A DNA stretch of 10,970 nt, from the NCBI GenBank assembly GCA_003231035.1, contig QIHU01000376.1:1-10970 (forward strand), in the 5' to 3' direction. The translations under genes were made by a program, and so were the position numbers. How positions within the stretch are numbered: the first letter of the stretch is position 1; each line of letters begins with the position of its first letter. Below, piece after piece: positions 5,858 through 10,970 of the stretch. Origin of the DNA: Acidobacteriota bacterium (GTDB lineage Bacteria > Acidobacteriota > Thermoanaerobaculia > Multivoradales > SZUA-115). The notes under the pieces are model-generated. The model ran no database searches. It saw nothing but the letters and a program-made list of their open reading frames with translations, and had not been told where the DNA came from.

Positions 5858-7582
5858 ATGTGCAAACCCGCTCGCCTCCATCCACTCCGTCTCGTTGCCA
5901 CTCTCGCGGTGACTCTCGTCGCCGCCACCGCTTGCCAGCCAGCGGCCGAGGTCGAGCCCACCGAGGCCGAGTTCGCCGACCTGGTCCTGCGCGGTGGAAA
6001 AATCGTCACCCTGGAGGAGAACCAACCTCAAGTCTCGGCGCTCGCCGCGCGCGGCGGCGAGATCGTCGCACTGGGTGACGATTCCGCCATCGAGCGCTGG
6101 ATCGGCGAAGCGACCCGGGTGATCGATCTCGACGGCGCCTTGGCGGTTCCGGGTCTGATCGAGGGTCATGGCCACTTCTTGGGCGTTGGTCTGGCCCGCA
6201 TGCAGCTCAACTTGATGGCCACCGAGAGCTGGGAAGAGGTTGTGGCGATGGTCGAAGAAGCGGTCGCCAAGACCGAGCCGGGCTCTTGGATCGAAGGCCG
6301 CGGCTGGCATCAGGAAAAGTGGACCCGCGCTCCCCAACCCAACCTCGACGGGCTACCGATTCACCACTCGCTTTCCGCCGTCTCCTCCGAGAACCCGGTG
6401 GTCTTGCGCCACGCCAGCGGTCATGCTCTGTTCGCCAACGCTCGAGCCATGGAACTGGCCGGCTTGACCCCATCGACGGCGGCGCCCGAGGGCGGCGAGA
6501 TTGTACGCGACGCCCAAGGCCGAGCGATCGGCTACTTCCGCGAGACGGCCATGGGGCTCGTCGGGCGCCAGAGTGAACCCAGTGAGGCGGAGCTGTACCG
6601 CATGGTCGAGCTGGCCGGTGAGGAATGTTTGAGTAAGGGCATCACCAGCTTTCAGGACGCCGGTTCGTCGGTCAAAGCCGTACGCCTGCTGAAACGCATG
6701 GCGGTGGAAGGCAAGCTCCCTCTCCGGCTGTGGATGATGATCCGCGATTCCAACGCCAACATCGCCGCCGCCTTGCCCTCTATCAAGGTGGCCGGCATTG
6801 GAGATGAGCGGCTGAGCGTCGGCGGTATCAAACACTCGATCGACGGTGCCCTCGGCGCCCACGGTGCCTGGCTCCTCGACCCCTACAGCGACCTGCCCAC
6901 CTCCACCGGTCTCAACACCACTCCGATCGAAACCATCGAAGAAAGCGCGCGAATCGCCCTCGAACACGGTTTGCAGCTCTGCGTGCACGCCATCGGCGAC
7001 CGCGCCAACCGCGAGACCCTCGACCTCTTCGAACGCCACTTCGCCGCCCAGCCTAGCTCCATACCCCGGCGCTGGCGTATCGAACATGCTCAGCACCTCA
7101 GCCCGGACGACATTCCACGCTTCGCCCAGCTCGGCGTCATCGCCTCGATGCAGGCGGTCCACTGCACCTCCGATGGCCCTTGGGTGCCAGAGCGGCTCGG
7201 CGACGAACGCTCCGCCGAGGGTGCCTACCTGTGGCGCACCTTGATCGACAGCGGCGCCGTGGTCACCAACGGTACCGACGCTCCGGTCGAGGATGTCGAC
7301 CCGATCGCGAATTTTCATGCCGCGGTGACTCGCCAGCTATCGGCAGGCGACCCGTTCTACCCCGAGCAGAGGATGACGCGCCACGAGGCTCTCGTCTCAA
7401 CCACCGCCAACAACGCCTACGCCGTCTTCGAAGAGAGCCGCAAGGGAACCCTGGCGGTGGGCAAGCTGGCCGATGTGACGGTCCTCTCCCGCGACATTCT
7501 CACCATCCCGGACGAGGAGATCCTGGATACCACCGTGCTGTACACCATCGTCGGCGGCGAAGTCGCTTACGCCGGTCAGTAG
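5858..7582 (+). CDS. Amidohydrolase family 3 lipoprotein (YtcJ-like)
   Basis: A 574-residue metal-dependent hydrolase of the YtcJ/amidohydrolase-3 branch. Residues 1-26 form a lipoprotein signal (basic n-region, hydrophobic core, ATAC with Cys 26), so it should be lipid-anchored and act outside the cytoplasm. The N-terminal sandwich domain (about 38-95) leads into VPGLIEGHGHF, with the metal-binding HxH at H104/H106. Further metal and active-site positions are K325 (GGIKHSIDGALG), H377 (CVHAIGDRAN), H410 (RRWRIEHAQHL) and D474 (TNGTDAPVEDVDP). All are present, so it is probably active. In most relatives the HxH motif reads SHVH; GHGH is a mild variant. Members hydrolyse C-N bonds in diverse small substrates, and the natural substrate of most is unknown. 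It follows vapC by 55 bases; the pseudokinase gene starts 87 bases downstream. Confidence 0.87.
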   Translation: MCKPARLHPLRLVATLAVTLVAATACQPAAEVEPTEAEFADLVLRGGKIVTLEENQPQVSALAARGGEIVALGDDSAIERWIGEATRVIDLDGALAVPGLIEGHGHFLGVGLARMQLNLMATESWEEVVAMVEEAVAKTEPGSWIEGRGWHQEKWTRAPQPNLDGLPIHHSLSAVSSENPVVLRHASGHALFANARAMELAGLTPSTAAPEGGEIVRDAQGRAIGYFRETAMGLVGRQSEPSEAELYRMVELAGEECLSKGITSFQDAGSSVKAVRLLKRMAVEGKLPLRLWMMIRDSNANIAAALPSIKVAGIGDERLSVGGIKHSIDGALGAHGAWLLDPYSDLPTSTGLNTTPIETIEESARIALEHGLQLCVHAIGDRANRETLDLFERHFAAQPSSIPRRWRIEHAQHLSPDDIPRFAQLGVIASMQAVHCTSDGPWVPERLGDERSAEGAYLWRTLIDSGAVVTNGTDAPVEDVDPIANFHAAVTRQLSAGDPFYPEQRMTRHEALVSTTANNAYAVFEESRKGTLAVGKLADVTVLSRDILTIPDEEILDTTVLYTIVGGEVAYAGQ

Positions 7583-7588
7583 CTCCCG

Positions 7589-7600
7589 AGAGTTCGAGTT
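7589..7600 (+). repeat. 12-mer AGAGTTCGAGTT, copy 2
   Basis: Identical to 159-170. It lies in the gap between the amidohydrolase and pseudokinase genes, ending 69 bases before the GTG at 7670. GAGTT recurs nearby at 7590, 7596, 7607 and 7662, and GCTCGGA occurs twice (7641-7647, 7657-7663), so the gap has some repetitive texture. Confidence 0.4.
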
Positions 7601-7660
7601 ACGGTAGAGTTGGCAGACTTCCCGTCGGTTACTCTCAGTTGCTCGGACAAGCTAACGCTC

Positions 7661-7664
7661 GGAG
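7661..7664 (+). promoter_or_regulatory. Ribosome binding site deciding GTG 7670
   Basis: GGAG lies 5 bases before GTG 7670. CGGAG (7660-7664) can also pair with CTCCG (7678-7682), putting the site in a 5-bp stem with the start codon in its loop, which might dampen translation. This GTG is preferred over the upstream TTG at 7610, whose 20 extra residues do not look like part of the kinase fold. Confidence 0.5.
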
Positions 7665-7669
7665 TTCGT

Positions 7670-9250
7670 GTGCAATTCTCCGCCTCCGCCTTGATCGGAC
7701 CTTATCGGCTGGTCGAAAGCCTCGGTGTCGTGCCGCGCGGCAAGGCCTACAGGGCCGTGGACGCTCGCAGTGAGATCGAGGTCATTCTCAAGGTGATCCC
7801 GGCATCGGTGATCGCTCGCGTCGAGGAACCCGAGCCCGGTCTCTCTTGGCAGTCGATGGTCGCCGAGACTCGGCGGCTGACCCGCATCGATCGCTTCGGC
7901 ATCGTCGCGCTCTACGAGGTCATTGAAGACGACGATGGTGTGACGCTCGCCTTCGCGCCCACGGAAGGAGAAACCTTGCGCGCCCATCTGGCGAGCGGCT
8001 CCTCGATCGACCGAGCGACGCTAATCACCTGGGCGACTCGCCTGCTCGAACTCTTGGCCGAAACGCACGCCGAGGAGATCGTCCATCGCCACATCGGCGA
8101 AGATTCAGTGCGCATCGGCAACGATGGTCACCTCCACCTAGCGGACTTTGGACTCACCCAACTGGAGTTCGACCGAACACCGCAAGCACCCCCTGAGTTG
8201 AGCAACAACGGCATCCACAGCCCGGCGAGCGACGTCTATCAGCTGGCCGCCGTGCTCCACCGGCTAGCGACTCAGCGTCTCAATGGCAAAGAATCAACGC
8301 CGATCTTGGCCGCCACAGACCCTCTGCATGGGTTGTTCAGCAAGGCCATGCACGAAGACCCCAAGCAACGTCATGCGGATGCCGGCGAGATGCTGATCGC
8401 GCTGCGCGCGGTGATCGAGGATCCCGCCGTCTTTCCCGCCATCGAGTCACTGCCGGCGGTGGACACGCTCGAATTGCTTGCGGCGGTCCCTCAACTCAAG
8501 TCACCCCCGCCCCTCAGTGACCACGAGTTCGAGACTAGCCTCACCGACATCGCCTCCCTCGCCCTCCCCGCACCGCCGCCGAAGACCACTCAGCCTGACG
8601 ATCCGATCACCGCCGACCTGAGCTCTGTGCGCGACCGCGCCGTGGGGAAGCCTCGCCGGCCTCTCTTCTACCTCACCCTGGCAATCCTGACGGCGCTGGT
8701 CTGTGGTGCCTTCCTGGCTCGCTGGATGGGCCGCGAACTCTCGCCCTCCAGCGGTGCACCTTTGCTCGTGTCCTTGGCCCAACCGCCTACCTACGCCAGC
8801 GGTGAGGGTGCGCGATCTCAAGCCGATTCCGGCGCCAAGTCAGCCACTCCCGTCGTCGAGCCACTCGCCGACTCCGCGGACTCCAATCCCGCCTTCGTCG
8901 AGCGCCGCCTCAACACTGCCCGTGACCTCATCTTAGCCAGCGACGACGAAGGTGCCCGGTACCTGCTCGAAGAGCTGTTGAATGCCCCCGACCTCGTCGA
9001 CCCGCTCCCTGTTCTCGACTCACTAGGCAGCCTTTACCTGCGCACCGATCGCCCGCGCAAGGCCGCTACAATCTTCCGGCGAGCCATCGAGAGCGAGCCC
9101 AATACCGAGCGTCTCTTCCAACTGGGGCTCAGCCAAGCCGCCCTCGGCGACATCCACGGCGCCCTCGCCTCGCTACGCCAAGCGCTCGAGCTAGATCCCG
9201 CCTCCGAGAACGTCCAAACCGTCATCGCCTATCTCGAATCGGGTCAGTAG
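7670..9250 (+). CDS. Membrane-anchored protein pseudokinase with C-terminal TPR repeats
   Basis: A 526-residue protein with a bacterial Ser/Thr kinase-like N-terminal domain (about 10-255), a low-complexity linker, one membrane segment (about 332-353) and a C-terminal region of at least two TPR-like repeats (about 410-526). Kept kinase features: Lys K41 (EVILKVIP), a helix-C Glu near E66, DFG at 159-161, a PPE motif after a short activation segment, and DVYQLAAVLHRL. Lost features: the glycine-rich loop reads LGVVPRG without its middle Gly, and the catalytic loop HRDxKxxN is HRHIGEDS (139-146), so the catalytic Asp is His 141, the Lys is Gly 143 and the metal-binding Asn is Ser 146. Phosphotransfer is therefore unlikely; a scaffold or sensor role is inferred. 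The TPR part would lie outside the cytoplasm if the kinase domain is inside. It is probably co-transcribed with the murF-alr fusion 26 bases on. Confidence 0.85.
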   Translation: MQFSASALIGPYRLVESLGVVPRGKAYRAVDARSEIEVILKVIPASVIARVEEPEPGLSWQSMVAETRRLTRIDRFGIVALYEVIEDDDGVTLAFAPTEGETLRAHLASGSSIDRATLITWATRLLELLAETHAEEIVHRHIGEDSVRIGNDGHLHLADFGLTQLEFDRTPQAPPELSNNGIHSPASDVYQLAAVLHRLATQRLNGKESTPILAATDPLHGLFSKAMHEDPKQRHADAGEMLIALRAVIEDPAVFPAIESLPAVDTLELLAAVPQLKSPPPLSDHEFETSLTDIASLALPAPPPKTTQPDDPITADLSSVRDRAVGKPRRPLFYLTLAILTALVCGAFLARWMGRELSPSSGAPLLVSLAQPPTYASGEGARSQADSGAKSATPVVEPLADSADSNPAFVERRLNTARDLILASDDEGARYLLEELLNAPDLVDPLPVLDSLGSLYLRTDRPRKAATIFRRAIESEPNTERLFQLGLSQAALGDIHGALASLRQALELDPASENVQTVIAYLESGQ

Positions 9251-9276
9251 CCGCGCGCAGCGGATATCCTCATGCC

Positions 9277-10970
9277 GTGCCCCCCTTTGACCACAACCCA
9301 ACCCTAGCTGGCAACAACCCGACCGGCACTCGCGACTCGCTCCCATGGCCCTTGAGTGCCGCCGAGATCGCCGAGATTGTCCACGGCCAGCTCTGGGGTA
9401 GCGACGAAGTCCAAGGCGAGCGGGCGATCACGGATTCCAGAGGGCAAGTTCGAAGAGGCGATCTCTTCTTCGGCTTGATCGGGCCCCACTTCAACGGCGG
9501 TCATTTCGCCGCGGCGGCGTTGAGCAGCGGTGCCTCGATAGCCGTGGTCAGTCCTGAAATCGCTCAGCAGCTCGCCCATACCGCTCAGACCGGCGAGGCC
9601 TCAGCCGCGACCGCGGTGATTGCCGTGGACCAACCGCTGGTGGCTCTACAAGCACTCGCCGCCGAGGCCCGATGCCGTTTCTCGGGTACCGTGGTCGCCA
9701 TCACCGGTAGCAACGGCAAGACGACGGTGAAAGACATGCTGGTTGCGGCACTGGCCAGCGAGCGACGGGTTCAGGCCAGTCCCCAGTCCTTCAATTCGCA
9801 GGTCGGGGTGGCGCTTTCGCTTCTCTTGCTCGACCGTCGCGCCGAAGTCGCCATCATCGAGTGTGGGATGAGTCTGCCCGGCGAGATCGAGCGCCTTGAA
9901 GCCATCGTCCGGCCGGACCACGGTCTGTTGACCAACATCGGCGACGCGCATCTGGAGGGGCTCGGTAGTCGCCACGCCATCGCCGCCGAAAAAAGTCAGC
10001 TCTTTCGCCGTCTGCCCGCCAGCGGTTGGGTGCTGACCCTAGGTGGCGAGGTGCTCGGCCGTGGCGCTCTGGCTGCCACCGGCGCCCGGATCTTGACTGC
10101 GGGCGGTGACGGCACACCCGATTTCTCGTTCATCGCCGCTAGCGACGGCGAACCTGCACGCATCGAGCGCGACGGCGAGACCGTCCGCCTCCCCCTCAAC
10201 CACCCCAGCCGGCAGATGATCGAATGCGCCGGCTTGGCCGCCGCGGCAGCCCTCCTCCTGGGCGCCACCCCCGCGGCGATCGAGCGCGGACTTGAGAACT
10301 GGCGGCCCGCCTCCATGCGACTGGAGATGTCCACCACGCCGCGCGGGATCTTACTGATCAACGACGCTTACACCGCCGATCCGGCGAGCGTCGAGGCCGC
10401 CTTGGTCACCTTGGTGCGCGAGCGCACCCCCACAACCCACACAGTCGCCGTCCTCGGCGGCATGGCACAGTTGGGCAAGTTGCGCGAGCAGGCGCATCAA
10501 GAGGTCGGCCGCCGGGTCTGGGAACTGGGGGTCGATCGCTTGATCGGAGTCGGCGAGGGTGGCGCCGAGATCGCGCGGGCCGCGGCACGAGTGGGCATGG
10601 CAGCGGAGCGGATTCACTGTGTTGACGGTGTCTCCGAGGCGGCGCTGCTGCTCGAAGAACACTGCCGCGGCGGCGATCGAGTCTTACTCAAAGCGAGCCG
10701 CCCAGCGCGGCTGGAGCGCATCGCCCGCCTCCTCTTCGCCTCGCTAGCTCCGACACGGCTCTACGTGGATCTCGACGCCATCTTGGCCAACTATCGACAC
10801 ATTCGGCGCCATGTCGGAGACGGGGTCGCGGTGATGGCGGTGGTCAAGTCTTTCGGTTACGGCCTCGACGCCGTGCGCTTAGCCCACACCTTGCTACGCG
10901 CCGGTCTCGACTACCTCGCCGTCGCCTATCCCGACGAGGGAGCGCGGCTACGCGACAGCGGGATTTCCGC
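9277..10970 (+). CDS. murF: MurF-alanine racemase fusion (partial, runs off the right edge)
   Basis: 564 residues are visible; there is no stop before the edge. Residues about 25-490 form a Mur ligase of the MurF type (adds D-Ala-D-Ala to UDP-MurNAc-tripeptide, in the cytoplasm): SAAEIAEIVHGQLWG at the start, P-loop GSNGKTT (144-150), SFNSQVGV, IIECGMS and NIGDAHLEG followed by the AEK lysine region. From about residue 493 an alanine racemase domain begins almost without linker: TRLYVDLDAILANY, then VKSFGYG with the PLP-binding Lys at K524. The KSFGYG form resembles the KAFSYG of the bifunctional MurF/Alr proteins known in Bacteroidota rather than the usual KANAYGHG. Some ligase C-terminal motifs deviate (NDAYTADP at 362-369; GGM at 394-396; KASR at 472-475). 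GTG 9277 is the earliest in-frame start seen; TTG 9352 is an alternative. The rest of the racemase lies outside. Confidence 0.9.
   Translation, partial: MPPFDHNPTLAGNNPTGTRDSLPWPLSAAEIAEIVHGQLWGSDEVQGERAITDSRGQVRRGDLFFGLIGPHFNGGHFAAAALSSGASIAVVSPEIAQQLAHTAQTGEASAATAVIAVDQPLVALQALAAEARCRFSGTVVAITGSNGKTTVKDMLVAALASERRVQASPQSFNSQVGVALSLLLLDRRAEVAIIECGMSLPGEIERLEAIVRPDHGLLTNIGDAHLEGLGSRHAIAAEKSQLFRRLPASGWVLTLGGEVLGRGALAATGARILTAGGDGTPDFSFIAASDGEPARIERDGETVRLPLNHPSRQMIECAGLAAAAALLLGATPAAIERGLENWRPASMRLEMSTTPRGILLINDAYTADPASVEAALVTLVRERTPTTHTVAVLGGMAQLGKLREQAHQEVGRRVWELGVDRLIGVGEGGAEIARAAARVGMAAERIHCVDGVSEAALLLEEHCRGGDRVLLKASRPARLERIARLLFASLAPTRLYVDLDAILANYRHIRRHVGDGVAVMAVVKSFGYGLDAVRLAHTLLRAGLDYLAVAYPDEGARLRDSGIS

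Noticed and set aside
6353..7318. 321-residue open frame on the minus strand inside the amidohydrolase gene
   Set aside because: The plus strand encodes an intact amidohydrolase with all metal ligands. The antisense frame has no recognisable domain and is expected from GC-rich codon bias.
7588..7690. tRNA-like strings (GTTCGAGTT, and a GGAG...CTCC hairpin followed by GCCTCCGCC)
   Set aside because: No matching 5' acceptor strand, D-arm or anticodon stem can be folded, and the hairpin encloses the GTG start of the pseudokinase gene.

Overview
The window is high-GC bacterial DNA (by eye roughly 60% or more across most genes, visibly lower in the first ~800 bases). It comes from a diderm organism: there is a predicted outer-membrane beta-barrel, two predicted lipoproteins, a TesA-type periplasmic esterase and peptidoglycan enzymes. 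A membrane-bound kinase-like protein with TPR repeats and a MurF-alanine racemase fusion suggest a phylum outside the well-studied Proteobacteria, possibly Acidobacteriota or a relative. That placement is inference, because no rRNA or other marker is present.

Layout, left to right. (1) 1-236 has no convincing gene and leads into a small outer-membrane beta-barrel gene (237-821, +). (2) Convergent to it are a two-gene ABC transporter operon on the minus strand: the 857-residue FtsX-type permease (853-3426) and its LolD/FtsE-type ATPase (3424-4148 with a GTGA overlap). (3) Diverging from the ATPase is a GDSL esterase (4147-4998, +). This reproduces the tesA / ybbA-ybbP neighbourhood known from E. 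coli, but here the esterase looks like a lipid-anchored protein with a long linker. (4) A VapBC-type toxin-antitoxin pair follows (5111-5410 and 5407-5802, overlapping by 4 bases), then a 574-residue amidohydrolase lipoprotein of the YtcJ/amidohydrolase-3 type (5858-7582). (5) The last part holds a membrane-anchored pseudokinase with C-terminal TPRs (7670-9250) and, 26 bases downstream, a MurF-Alr fusion that runs off the right edge (9277-10970, partial).

Functionally, the ABC transporter and esterase probably form one envelope module acting on lipids or hydrophobic compounds. The pseudokinase and MurF-Alr gene probably share a transcript, which places a kinase-fold protein lacking its catalytic Asp beside peptidoglycan precursor synthesis. 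The points most worth following are that pairing, the lipid-anchored TesA with its unresolved start, the two competing initiation signals of the antitoxin, and an identical 12-mer found at nearly the same distance upstream of both the barrel gene and the pseudokinase gene.
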